Source: JBBIQS01 sp037442205
GTDB lineage: Bacteria; Myxococcota; Myxococcia; Myxococcales; UBA5297
Direction of reading: 5' to 3'
Length of the DNA stretch: 64,000 nt
Assembly (NCBI GenBank): GCA_037442205.1
Contig: JBBIQS010000041.1
Location: 1-64,000 of the forward strand
The notes beneath the pieces are model-generated. The model saw only the letters and a program-made list of their open reading frames with translations, ran no database searches and was not told the origin of the DNA. Shown here piece by piece: positions 39,499-46,737 of this stretch (positions within the stretch are counted from its first letter, which is position 1; each line of letters begins with the position of its first letter). Made by a program: the position numbers and the translations under genes.

Positions 39499-41114
39499 CG
39501 CTTGCCGCCTCCCTTCTTGGCCGCCTTCTTCTTGTCGGGCTTGGGGTCGGGCGCCTTCTCCGGCTCGGGCTCCTTGGCCTTCTTCTCCTGGACCTCGAGC
39601 TGGGCCTCGGCCGCCTTGAGGATCTTCTTGAGGTCGACCTTGAGCAGCTTCGCGGCCGCCTCGACGTTCGGGGTGAAGCCGGTGACCCACTCGTCGAAGT
39701 CCTCGCCGAGCACTAGCTCGAGCACGAGGCCCCGGAGCTCGGCCTCGCCCATGGCTTCGATGGCCTGTCCCTTGGCCCGGTCGTTCTTGTAGTCGACGGC
39801 CCGACGCTTCCAGACGTCGTTGACCATGTAGCTCTCGCCCAGGGCGGTGGCGAGGAAGGCCCAGAAGTCGCGGTCCGGCTTCTTCTTCTCGGCCGCGGCC
39901 ACCAGCTCCGCCGCGGTGAGCTGCAGGGCGATGCCGAAGGCCTTCGCCTTGCGGTCGCTCTTGGCGTTCGCTCCCGAGCCGCCGGCATCGGCGTGCGAGG
40001 TCTCCTTGACCAGCTTCCCGGCCTTCTTGAGGGCGGCGAGCGCGTCCTTGCGCCGAACCAGCTCGTGGAGAATGCCGGCCTGGTCGGCAGCGACGTGGAC
40101 CTCGAGGGCGCCGAGGTCCTTGCCCAGGAACTGCCGCCAGTTCCTGTTCTTGGGGTCGCGGTCGTAGCCGACGCAGTCGGCCAGGTCGAAGTACTCCTTG
40201 CCCAGGACACACCCGCCGGCCGAGAAGAGCTTCTTGGCCTCCTCGGCCGGGATGACCGTCTTGCCCTTCGCCGCGGCCTCCTCGAGCTGCCGGGCCCGGC
40301 CCGCCTGCCGCTTCTGCTCCCAGCAGTCGGGATCGGTGCAGAGGTCCTCCTGCGCCATGTCGCTGAAAAGCAGGGGCTGATTGACCGTGCGCTTCGGGCA
40401 GGTGGGGCAGGCACCGGCCTTGGGGCAGAGCGTGGCGTCGGAGATGTCGAAGTCGGCGCCGGCGAACTTGAGGGTGAACCGGTTGCGGATGAAAGCCAGG
40501 GCCTGCGTCGCCCCCATCGGCTCCTCGACGAACATGCCAGCCTTCCAGACTCTCTCGGGCTTGAGCACCTCCTCGGCCGCCCGCTCCTGCAGCTTGCCGT
40601 CGGGGATCCGGGCGATGGCCAGCGCCACCGACGTCGCCAGCTCGCCGCGCTCGAGCGCGTCCTGGATGCCCTTCGGCAGCTCGGTGAGCTTCATCCGCTG
40701 GTAGACGTGCGCCTCGGTCCGGCCGATGCGCACCGCGATTTCCCGCACCGGGACCTGGTGTTCCTTGACCAGCGCCACGTAGCCGCGGGCCTCCTCGATC
40801 GGCGTGACGTCGGCCCGCTGCAGGTTCTCGACGACCTGGATCTCCAGCACCTGGCGGTCATCGAGCTCGCGGATCGTGGCCGGTATGGCGTCGAGCCCCG
40901 CCTTCTTCGCCGCCCGGAAGCGCCGGTGGCCGTAGACCAGCTCATGGCCGCCCTTCACCGGCCGCACCAGCACCGGCTCGAGCACGCCCAGTTCCTTGAT
41001 GCTCTTCGCCAGGTCCTCGAGCTGGGCCTTGTCGTAGATCTTCCGCGGGTTCAGCGGCGACTCGCTGATCTTGGCGAGGGGGATGGACTGCGCGGCGAGG
41101 GCAGGCTGGGCCAT
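39495..41114 (-). CDS. ParB/Spo0J-like protein (phage type, no ParA partner)
   Basis: 539 residues. Residues ~10-105 form the ParB/Srx-like domain (ISESPLNPRKIYDKAQLEDLAKSI, VYGHRRFRAAKKAG, QVLEIQVVENLQRADVTPIEEA) with the GHRR CTP-contact box. A helix-turn-helix follows (REIAVRIGRTEAHVYQRMKL). Then a long C-terminal region with a zinc-like cluster (CPKAGACPTCP, CTDPDCWE) and a Lys-rich tail. No ParA ATPase is encoded, so a role in regulation, DNA compaction or nuclease recruitment fits better than partition. Longest gene of the leftward operon. Confidence 0.85.
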   Translation of the reverse strand: MAQPALAAQSIPLAKISESPLNPRKIYDKAQLEDLAKSIKELGVLEPVLVRPVKGGHELVYGHRRFRAAKKAGLDAIPATIRELDDRQVLEIQVVENLQRADVTPIEEARGYVALVKEHQVPVREIAVRIGRTEAHVYQRMKLTELPKGIQDALERGELATSVALAIARIPDGKLQERAAEEVLKPERVWKAGMFVEEPMGATQALAFIRNRFTLKFAGADFDISDATLCPKAGACPTCPKRTVNQPLLFSDMAQEDLCTDPDCWEQKRQAGRARQLEEAAAKGKTVIPAEEAKKLFSAGGCVLGKEYFDLADCVGYDRDPKNRNWRQFLGKDLGALEVHVAADQAGILHELVRRKDALAALKKAGKLVKETSHADAGGSGANAKSDRKAKAFGIALQLTAAELVAAAEKKKPDRDFWAFLATALGESYMVNDVWKRRAVDYKNDRAKGQAIEAMGEAELRGLVLELVLGEDFDEWVTGFTPNVEAAAKLLKVDLKKILKAAEAQLEVQEKKAKEPEPEKAPDPKPDKKKAAKKGGGKR

Positions 41115-41127
41115 GGTTTGCTCCGGG

Positions 41128-41346
41128 CTAGACGAGGGTTCGAACGTCGCCGGCGTCGACCGCCGGGAGGGGTTGGTTGGGAAGGACTCGGGACTCGAGG
41201 CGCTCCGCCTCGAGGTGCAGCACCCGCCGGAGCCTGGCCTCGAGCCGCGAGCGGCAGACCTCGGCGGTCAGCTGGTGCCGGTGCGAGTGGCCGCAGAAGT
41301 ACTCGACGCCTCGAGCTGTCGCGGCCGCGCAGAACCGGCCGGCCAT
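41128..41346 (-). CDS. Small phage protein with Cys/His residues
   Basis: 72 residues starting at ATG 41344-41346 (MAGRFCAAATARGVEYFCGHSHRH...). Cys and His residues in the first 25 positions could bind zinc; the rest is helical and Arg-rich. Between the zinc-ribbon gene and the ParB-like gene, abutting its neighbours. Confidence 0.5.
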   Translation of the reverse strand: MAGRFCAAATARGVEYFCGHSHRHQLTAEVCRSRLEARLRRVLHLEAERLESRVLPNQPLPAVDAGDVRTLV

Positions 41347-41699
41347 CAGGCCGGGACCTCGGCGCCGGGCTCGGGCACCGCCACCATCGGCCCGCGCAGC
41401 GCGTCCTCGAGGGCGAGCTTCGCCTCGAGCCGCCGGCGGATTTCGTCGCGGACGTGGTGGAACTCCTGCAGCAGCTCGCCATCGGTGAGGCGGTCGAGCG
41501 TGCGGTCCTTCATGCCCAGGGGCTGGCGCCGGGTGCGCGGCTTCTCCTCCTCGACCCCCTCGATTTCCGGCGCGGACGCCGGCGCCGCCGTTCCCGCCGC
41601 CTCCCGCCGCTTCTGCCGCTGGTAGCAGGCCTTGCAGCCCCGCGTCGCCTGATCCGCTGGACCACCGCAACCACCGCACGTCTCGACGAACTTGCCCAT
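41346..41699 (-). CDS. Zinc-ribbon protein with C-terminal helix
   Basis: 117 residues from the ATG at 41697-41699, chosen because GGAGG sits 8 bp upstream (the ATG at 41711 would contain that Shine-Dalgarno). CGGCGGPADQATRGCKACYQRQKRRE is a compact zinc knuckle. The end (TDGELLQEFHHVRDEIRRRLEAKLALEDAL) is a helix likely to self-associate. DNA or RNA binding plausible. Confidence 0.6.
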   Translation of the reverse strand: MGKFVETCGGCGGPADQATRGCKACYQRQKRREAAGTAAPASAPEIEGVEEEKPRTRRQPLGMKDRTLDRLTDGELLQEFHHVRDEIRRRLEAKLALEDALRGPMVAVPEPGAEVPA

Positions 41700-41980
41700 T
41701 GTGTCCTCCATCGTGGAAACGACAGCCGCCGGAGGCCGGGCGGGCGGGAGGGGGGGACCCGCCCAACCTCCGGAGCTGTCACCTGCTGGCCGCACCGCGC
41801 GGCCTTCTCCTGCTCGAGCGCCGCCTGGAACAGCGGGCAGCGCGCGCACGAAAAACTGGCCCATCGCTTCGCGACGGCGCCGTCGAGGCAGCGGTCGTAC
41901 TGCGGACAGTCGAGGTGCCGATGCTGATCGACCTCCTCGAACAGCAGCGGGGCCTTGAGTTCGGCGGGCGCGGGCGTCAC
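41510..41980 (-). CDS. Cys-rich small phage protein; 3' end uncertain
   Basis: Starts at a GTG overlapping the upstream stop (GTGA). The first ~70 residues look real: APLLFEEVDQHRHLDCPQYDRCLDGAVAKRWASFSCARCPLFQ, with four Cys spaced as in a zinc-binding phage family. After a G-rich homopolymer near 41750-41757 the frame continues for ~80 Arg-rich residues overlapping the next gene by 190 bp. This looks like wrong-frame sequence, so the true end is probably near 41750. Confidence 0.45.
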   Translation of the reverse strand: MTPAPAELKAPLLFEEVDQHRHLDCPQYDRCLDGAVAKRWASFSCARCPLFQAALEQEKAARCGQQVTAPEVGRVPPSRPPGLRRLSFPRWRTQWASSSRRAVVAVVQRIRRRGAARPATSGRSGGRRRERRRRRPRRKSRGSRRRSRAPGASPWA

Positions 41981-42222
41981 CTGGTGGCCTTCCGCAGCTC
42001 GGCCGAGCAGAACGAGCACAAGCCGTTGAGCTCGTCGCAGATGCACTTGACACCGCCCTCCAGCGCCCCGAGCGCGGCGGCGTATGGATATCGGTCGTTG
42101 ACGTCGGGAACCGCCTTGAGCCCCTCGAGCATCAACTGCAGATCGGCCGCGATCTCCTGCCGCGTCCGTCGCTTCGCCCTGGGTTGCTGGCACTTCTGGC
42201 AGGTGACGAGGCACACGCTCAT
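41977..42222 (-). CDS. Small protein with two Cys pairs
   Basis: 81 residues. CLVTCQKCQQPRAKRRTRQEIAADLQLMLEGLKAV at the N-terminus and CICDELNGLCSFCSAELRKA at the C-terminus frame a helical middle; zinc binding is likely. Overlaps the neighbours on both sides by 4 bp. Confidence 0.6.
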   Translation of the reverse strand: MSVCLVTCQKCQQPRAKRRTRQEIAADLQLMLEGLKAVPDVNDRYPYAAALGALEGGVKCICDELNGLCSFCSAELRKATR

Positions 42223-42467
42223 GCCGCCACTCCGCTGCCCGCGCCGTCGCGCTCGAGCTCGAATGCCTTGGTTCTCAGGGCCATGACCGCGTCGATGCGC
42301 TCGAGCTCGTCGAGCTCGATCTCGGCCGTGCCGAACCGAGCCGATCGGATGAAGACGTCGGCCATGACGTGCCCGGGGACGTCGCCCTCGATGACCACCG
42401 GCACCTGGCGGCCGCACCGCAGGACCGTGATTGTCGCCGCGCACCTGGTTTCGCTCCCCTTGGGCAT
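42219..42467 (-). CDS. First gene of the leftward early operon; unknown function
   Basis: 82 residues from the ATG at 42465-42467, with GGAGGG just upstream. Beta-rich (ETRCAATITVLRCGRQVPVVIEGDVPGHVMADVFIRSARFGTAEIELDELERIDAV). Downstream of the promoter at 42672-42701, leaving a 200-nt leader (42468-42671) in which I see no gene. Family not recognised. Confidence 0.6.
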   Translation of the reverse strand: MPKGSETRCAATITVLRCGRQVPVVIEGDVPGHVMADVFIRSARFGTAEIELDELERIDAVMALRTKAFELERDGAGSGVAA

Positions 42468-42671
42468 GCAGCCCTCCCGTGCGGGCAAACGCCCGCCATG
42501 GTTTCCGGCCTGTCGGTGAACCCGTCCCGCTACCTGTCGCCGCTGCTACCGCTGCGCTGGCTCTCGGCCCCTCAGCTCCTCCCGCTCAGCAGCCGCAGCC
42601 GCTCGAGGGGTCTCGCTTGGTGCCGCTCCCCGACGCCCGCCGAACACGCCCGAACCAGCCTTGCGAGGCTA

Positions 42672-42701
42672 TTGGTAGCAAACTGAAACCAAGAAAGTCA
42701 A
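42672..42701 (-). promoter_or_regulatory. Leftward early promoter with overlapping operator-like word
   Basis: On the minus strand: TTGACT, an 18-bp spacer, TACCAA. The -10 lies inside TTTGCTACCAA (42672-42682), the same 11-bp word found over the rightward promoter. Expected to drive the operon from 42467 to the integrase and to be shut by the repressor. Confidence 0.55.
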
Positions 42702-42753
42702 GAGAGGGGCGAGAAAGTGCATCCTTGCCGCACTTTTCGGCTGGGATTGACTT

Positions 42754-43113
42754 CTAGGGGGTGCCTGGGGGCGGTTTTCCGGAGCCGGAGCCCACGCGAA
42801 CGAAGGGCGTCACGATTTCGGTAAGCCGTCGAGGCAGCAGCTTCACCGGGTCCACCTCGAGAGCCACCGCGAGCAGTGCCAGGTGTTCGAGAGATGGCAG
42901 GCGCCTGCCGGTCTCGAAGTTCGAGATGACAGTGTGAGGAATGCCCGATCTCTCTGACAGATCTCGCAGCGTGAGGCGATGAGCCTCCCGCATTGCCTGC
43001 AGGCGCTCCCCAAAAACCTGCATGAGGGAGCGAGCTGGTTCTCGTTCTTGGCGGATTCCGCGGGCCACGGAACGAGTGTTGCAGTCTGCTACCTGTGGGA
43101 CAAGGTCAGACAT
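42754..43113 (-). CDS. XRE-family lysogeny repressor candidate
   Basis: 119 residues from the ATG at 43111-43113; ATG at 43021-43023 would give 89 residues and still keep the whole domain. The HTH is MREAHRLTLRDLSERSGIPHTVISNFETGRRLPSLEHLALLAVALEVDPVKLL, a textbook Cro/CI-type domain. No peptidase or long dimerisation domain follows. Divergent from a second HTH gene across a 37-bp control region, the layout of a phage immunity switch. Confidence 0.82.
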   Translation of the reverse strand: MSDLVPQVADCNTRSVARGIRQEREPARSLMQVFGERLQAMREAHRLTLRDLSERSGIPHTVISNFETGRRLPSLEHLALLAVALEVDPVKLLPRRLTEIVTPFVRVGSGSGKPPPGTP

Positions 43114-43141
43114 TGACCACTTGGAAGCGATTTGCTACCAA
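43113..43141 (+). promoter_or_regulatory. Rightward early promoter with overlapping operator-like word
   Basis: TTGACC (43113-43118), a 17-bp spacer, TACCAA (43136-43141). The -10 again lies inside TTTGCTACCAA (43131-43141). A looser relative, TCTGCTACCTG, occurs at 43085-43095. The predicted start point is within a few bases of the next ATG, so the Cro-like mRNA may be leaderless. Confidence 0.55.
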
Positions 43142-43150
43142 CCGTGAGCA

Positions 43151-43393
43151 ATGGATGCCTTGCGGGAGCACCTCGACAAGACAGGGATGACTATCGCGGA
43201 ACTCGCTCGACAGAGCGGGGTCCACCACGTGGTCATCAGCCTTGTTCGGAATGGCCGGCGCCGTGGCTTCTCCAAGGAAGCTGCGCCGAAGATCTTCGAT
43301 GCGCTGGGCGGGGCAATCCCGCTTACGACCCTGCTCGGAATCGGGTCGGCGGACACAGCGCCCTCCAGCGAGAAGCGCCGGAGGGCGAGCTGA
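43151..43393 (+). CDS. Cro-like XRE regulator
   Basis: 80 residues. MDALREHLDKTGMTIAELARQSGVHHVVISLVRNGRRRGFSKEAAPKIFDALGG is a complete XRE helix-turn-helix followed by a short tail. First gene of the rightward unit; likely competes with the divergent repressor for the shared operator word. Only a 9-bp gap separates the promoter -10 from its ATG. Confidence 0.75.
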   Translation: MDALREHLDKTGMTIAELARQSGVHHVVISLVRNGRRRGFSKEAAPKIFDALGGAIPLTTLLGIGSADTAPSSEKRRRAS

Positions 43394-43416
43394 TGGTTCA
43401 CTCAGGAGGCGGACTG

Positions 43417-43917
43417 CTACTGCATCACGTACTCGCCGCACTCCTTGCGCACGAGCACAATCTTGTCCGCCTGCTCGTTCCAGTAGGAGAGCCGGAAGTC
43501 GCAACTGCTCAATTGCCTGGCCCCGGCCGCGTCTGCCAACGGATTCAGTTGGCGCTCGATAACCTGCCAGATGTCCTCGAGAATGGGCTTCACCTCGTCG
43601 GCGCGGGTCCGACCGCCGAAGAAGTTCACCAGCACCAGCTTCCGCGACCGATCGAAGTTCACGGTGATGGTGTTGGGCCAATTCCGTCGCCCGAGCCAGA
43701 TCCGGAGGACGCGCTCCGTTCCCATGCCGATTCGGTCTCCGATCGCGAACAAGTAGGGTTGATCGAGCTCTCCGGGCTGCGACTTCTCTCCGACCTCCTC
43801 TTGCGCAGCCAGAGGCTTCGGCGCGCGCAGTCGCTTCTCTTCGGCGTTGGCATTCGAGGCGAATCCAACGACCACACCAAGACTGAGAACTGCCAAGTAC
43901 GTCCCGTTTCGGAGCAT
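43417..43917 (-). CDS. Exported accessory protein (possible lysogenic-conversion gene)
   Basis: 166 residues with a signal peptide (LAVLSLGVVVGFASNANA). The mature part is mixed alpha/beta (LFAIGDRIGMGTERVLRIWLG, RKLVLVNFFGGRTRADEVKPILEDIWQVIERQL, SCDFRLSYWNEQADKIVLVRKECGEYV) with two Cys. Oriented against the flanking early genes. Function unknown; presence of a secretion signal argues for a host-envelope role. Confidence 0.6.
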   Translation of the reverse strand: MLRNGTYLAVLSLGVVVGFASNANAEEKRLRAPKPLAAQEEVGEKSQPGELDQPYLFAIGDRIGMGTERVLRIWLGRRNWPNTITVNFDRSRKLVLVNFFGGRTRADEVKPILEDIWQVIERQLNPLADAAGARQLSSCDFRLSYWNEQADKIVLVRKECGEYVMQ

Positions 43918-43965
43918 CCCGTGTTCCTCCCTTATGGTGGGACTGCAGGTGCTGCTGATCGACCG

Positions 43966-44412
43966 CTATTTGCCCGACGTGGGCACACCGATGATCACGC
44001 GGCGCGTCGGCCCAGTTTGACTGGGCAAGTCGGGACGTCTCACTGGCGTTTCCGGAACCAACTCCTCGGCCGAGATCACCCACCGCACTGCGGCCGCGGA
44101 CCTGGTTTCGCAGACCTCCCACCGACCTCGAGTGCTCTTCAACTCGATCAAGGCATCGGCGCCCATCGTGCAAGCCTGCTCGCGAATTTGGCGGATGGAC
44201 GTCTCCTCGTCGCAGGCGGAGTAGGCCCCTCGCAACGTTTCGAGGTGAGCAATGCGATCGATGGAATGGGGCAGGTCCGCGCCATCCTTGTAGATCGGCA
44301 AATCGCAGTCTGGCGGTTTCGCTCGCCCTGCCTTCCCGATCCGCACCACCGTCATTGGCATCGCGCAGCTCGCCGAGCACACCAGCGCCACCACCATCGC
44401 GATTCGCTTCAT
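43966..44412 (-). CDS. Second exported accessory protein, probable lipoprotein
   Basis: 148 residues from the ATG at 44410-44412 (GGAGGG Shine-Dalgarno upstream). Signal MKRIAMVVALVCSASCAMPM with a possible lipidation Cys near residue 16. The body (DLPIYKDGADLPHSIDRIAHLETLRGAYSACDEE...EQACTMGADALIELKSTRGRWEVCETRSAAAVRWV) recalls small lipoproteins that report 'A-x-x-x-G-A-D-A-V' motifs. Separate promoter likely. Not seen as part of either lytic operon. Confidence 0.6.
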   Translation of the reverse strand: MKRIAMVVALVCSASCAMPMTVVRIGKAGRAKPPDCDLPIYKDGADLPHSIDRIAHLETLRGAYSACDEETSIRQIREQACTMGADALIELKSTRGRWEVCETRSAAAVRWVISAEELVPETPVRRPDLPSQTGPTRRVIIGVPTSGK

Positions 44413-44457
44413 CGGTTCCACCCTCCAGCGGTCCGGGATTGATCGAGGTCATCGTAG

Positions 44458-44673
44458 ATGCAGACGCGCGAATTGGCCAGGAATTCCGAGGCTTCCAGCT
44501 ACTCCGAGGGCGTGGCTGCGGGTCTGTTTGTTGGGCTGGGATTGCTGGCCATCGGCTGCGCTCTCGACAGGCGGGCGCGCAACACGGTCCTGACGGCGCT
44601 CGGGACCGTCGCCGGCGTGGGGCTCGCGTTGGCCAAGAAAAGCGAGGGGACGCATGGCAGCACTGCGCCCTGA
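44458..44673 (+). CDS. Small membrane protein
   Basis: 71 residues. One to two hydrophobic segments (GVAAGLFVGLGLLAIGCAL and VLTALGTVAGVGLALA). Opens the rightward operon after the accessory genes. Overlaps the next gene by 20 bp. Function unknown. Confidence 0.55.
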   Translation: MQTRELARNSEASSYSEGVAAGLFVGLGLLAIGCALDRRARNTVLTALGTVAGVGLALAKKSEGTHGSTAP

Positions 44674-44872
44674 GCAGTGGAACCGCCACCGGGAGGGCCC
44701 GCGGTATCAGCCGCGGAAGAGGCCCGGGCCGCGCTGCGAGCGCTGCCTGACTGCCGACGCGCAGGACTTCATCCCCGACGCCCAGCTCGGCTGGCGGCGG
44801 CCGCGGCGCGTCTGTGGCCAGTGCGCCGACGAGCTGCTCGGGGCCCGGGAGAAAGCGCCAGTGGCCGCATGA
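44654..44872 (+). CDS. Small zinc-ribbon protein
   Basis: 72 residues. CERCLTADAQDFIPDAQLGWRRPRRVCGQCADELLGA gives two CxxC pairs 22 residues apart, a typical zinc ribbon; the N-terminus is basic. Probably nucleic-acid binding. Stop overlaps the next start (ATGA). Confidence 0.6.
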   Translation: MAALRPEQWNRHREGPRYQPRKRPGPRCERCLTADAQDFIPDAQLGWRRPRRVCGQCADELLGAREKAPVAA

Positions 44873-45351
44873 ATCCCGTTCGCGCCTGGTACCTCGAGCT
44901 GCTGCAGCGCCTGGGGTGGTTCCTCGGGGTCGCGTTCAGCGACTACCAGTGGTTCCGGCGCTGGGCCGGCAGGCACTGGGAGCGCTGGTGGATCGACAGC
45001 CCAGTCAACTGCCTGATGTGGCTCGAGGCGAGCCACGGCAGCCGGCCCCCGCTCGGCAGGTCTCGGCACGGGTGCGAGACCTGGCCGGACCCCCGCGAAA
45101 TCCGAATCCCCGCCGGCGCCGCCGGCAGAAAGCAGAGCGAGTCGATGAGCGACCAGCAGCGCGAGCCGATCCTGCAGTTCTTCGCCTACTCCCACCTTCC
45201 CGAGGAGATGCAGGCCATCTCGAAGCCCTTCGGCGAGCTGGCCGAGCGGGTCCACCTGGTGTTGCCGCGGAACGCCGAGCGCTCGGTCGCGCTGCGCAAG
45301 CTGCTCGAGGCCAAGGACGCCGCGGTGCGGGCCGCGATCGCCAAACCCTAG
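44869..45351 (+). CDS. Two-part phage protein; C-terminal helical-hairpin domain
   Basis: 160 residues. The N-terminal ~85 residues are Trp-rich (LGWFLGVAFSDYQWFRRWAGRHWERWWID). The C-terminal 68 residues, with an internal ATG at 45145, match a small all-helical domain common in unrelated phages (FFAYSHLPEEMQAISKPFGELAE...ALRKLLEAKDAAVRAAI). From memory, helical-hairpin proteins of this style include Acb2/Tad1-like cyclic-nucleotide sponges that counter CBASS or Thoeris. I cannot confirm membership; treat that as a hypothesis. Confidence 0.55.
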   Translation: MNPVRAWYLELLQRLGWFLGVAFSDYQWFRRWAGRHWERWWIDSPVNCLMWLEASHGSRPPLGRSRHGCETWPDPREIRIPAGAAGRKQSESMSDQQREPILQFFAYSHLPEEMQAISKPFGELAERVHLVLPRNAERSVALRKLLEAKDAAVRAAIAKP

Positions 45352-45471
45352 TTGGGGTGCCGCGCCCCTCTCGCCGGTTTTCTGGTACCGGCGAGACGTC
45401 CGCGGCCGAGGACCAGCGCCGGGTGTCCTCGATCCGAAAGAACCCGCGCAGCGGTGGTCCCGCCGAGCTCC

Positions 45472-45497
45472 GCGCCCCCGGAATGAGCCGGGGGCGC
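45472..45497 (+). promoter_or_regulatory. Strong hairpin in the 45352-45523 intergenic leader
   Basis: GCGCCCCCGG (45472-45481) pairs with CCGGGGGCGC (45488-45497) around a 6-nt loop, 27 nt before the next start codon. A weaker hairpin (TCGCCGG/CCGGCGA) lies about 100 bp upstream. No T-run follows, so attenuation or RNA processing is as likely as termination. Confidence 0.5.
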
Positions 45498-45523
45498 GGC
45501 GTTCGCTCTTTCGAGGAGGCACT

Positions 45524-46087
45524 ATGGCAGACACGTTCGAGGAACAGCTCCGAAAGCTCACCGACCAGAAGAACGCAGCCTATGCCGAACGGAACAGGGT
45601 GGTGGCCCTCCTCGCGCGCATGGCCCTGGCCCTCGAATGGAGAGCCGGGGGCAGCCTGCATCCTTCGGCCGATACGACCTGGGAACCGGACTGGCGCACG
45701 ATCGTCTTCATCGAGCTGCCAACAGGCCAGGTGAGCTGGCACTTTCACGACTCGGAGCGGTGGATGCTGATTGGCCTACCGCGCTACGAGGGCGCCTGGG
45801 ACGGGCATTCGACGGCGCAGAAATACGAGCGCTGCGCGGCGGCAGTAGTGCGGGACCTGGGCAAGCACTCCGCCAAGACGGCTCAACGGCTTGCTCGTGT
45901 CCTGCTCCTGTTGCAGGACCTCAAGATCTGGGGACTCCGGTGCGATCTGACCCCGACGATGACGGAACACGTCCTTGATTCCCGGACCGCAATGCGTCGC
46001 GAGGCGTTCTGGCAGGACTACATCGCCGCGGCTGACAAGCGGGTCCGGGCGTTCGCCGAAGACGCCTTGCGGCTGGGAACTTCATGA
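45524..46087 (+). CDS. Conserved phage protein (SWHF / WDGHST type)
   Basis: 187 residues. N-terminal coiled coil (FEEQLRKLTDQKNAAYAERNRVVALLARMALAL), then a phage-conserved beta segment (TIVFIELPTGQVSWHFHDSE...WDGHSTAQKYERCAA). The 'qvSWHi...WDGHtteeKY' pattern is widespread in phages of unknown function. The rest is helical. ATGA overlap with the sigma-like gene. Confidence 0.7.
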   Translation: MADTFEEQLRKLTDQKNAAYAERNRVVALLARMALALEWRAGGSLHPSADTTWEPDWRTIVFIELPTGQVSWHFHDSERWMLIGLPRYEGAWDGHSTAQKYERCAAAVVRDLGKHSAKTAQRLARVLLLLQDLKIWGLRCDLTPTMTEHVLDSRTAMRREAFWQDYIAAADKRVRAFAEDALRLGTS

Positions 46088-46737
46088 GCTTGGGACTCGC
46101 GATGGCCATCCCGCCCGCTCGAGCTCCAAGGCCGCCCCCGCTACTCGAGGTGCGCATTCAGCGGCCGGCCGACGAGCAGCTCGAGCTCGCCCGCGCGGCG
46201 CAGCGCGGCGACCAGCGTGCCCGCGATCGGCTCTACCGGCTCCATGAGCGCCTGATTCACCACTGCCTGCGGCGCTGGCGAGGGCGAGGGGAATACGACG
46301 AGCTGGTACAGGAGGGTGCTCTCGGCCTGCTTGAGGCGATCGGCACCTTCGATGGCCGCCGGCCCTTTGCCTGGTGGGCGACCAAACACATTAACCAGGC
46401 CACGGTTCTCTACCTGCGCCGCGGCCAGACGCGCCGCGCCCAAATCATCTCGTCGGACGCCGTCGAGGTCGACGAGCTGCTCGGCCTGGCCGGCGCCCAG
46501 GACCTCGAGCAGGAGCTGCTCGCCGGCGAGCGCCGCGCCCTGGTCCGCCGAGTCGCCCAGACGGCGCACGGCCGGATCGCCGATGCCTTCCGTTATCGCC
46601 TCCTGTCCGAGAACCCCGAGAGCCTCGCCAAGCTCGGGCAGCGGTGGGGGGTAGGGCCGACCATTGCCGCCGCGGTGGAGCGGCGGGCGCTGCTGTGGCT
46701 CCGGAAGCGGCTGCTCGAGCTTGAGAGGGACCCATGA
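46084..46737 (+). CDS. Sigma-70-family-like factor
   Basis: 217 residues. Residues ~35-125 read as sigma region 2: QLELARAAQRGDQRARDRLYRLHERLIHHCLRRW, then YDELVQEGALGLLEAIGTFD and RRPFAWWATKHINQATVLYLRR, matching the -10-binding and core-binding helices. A region-4-like C-terminus (ENPESLAKLGQRWGVGPTIAAAVERRALLWLRKRL) has the helix-turn-helix spacing. Encoded directly before the replication protein with 4-bp overlaps on both sides. Likely redirects host RNA polymerase to element promoters. Confidence 0.82.
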   Translation: MSLGLAMAIPPARAPRPPPLLEVRIQRPADEQLELARAAQRGDQRARDRLYRLHERLIHHCLRRWRGRGEYDELVQEGALGLLEAIGTFDGRRPFAWWATKHINQATVLYLRRGQTRRAQIISSDAVEVDELLGLAGAQDLEQELLAGERRALVRRVAQTAHGRIADAFRYRLLSENPESLAKLGQRWGVGPTIAAAVERRALLWLRKRLLELERDP

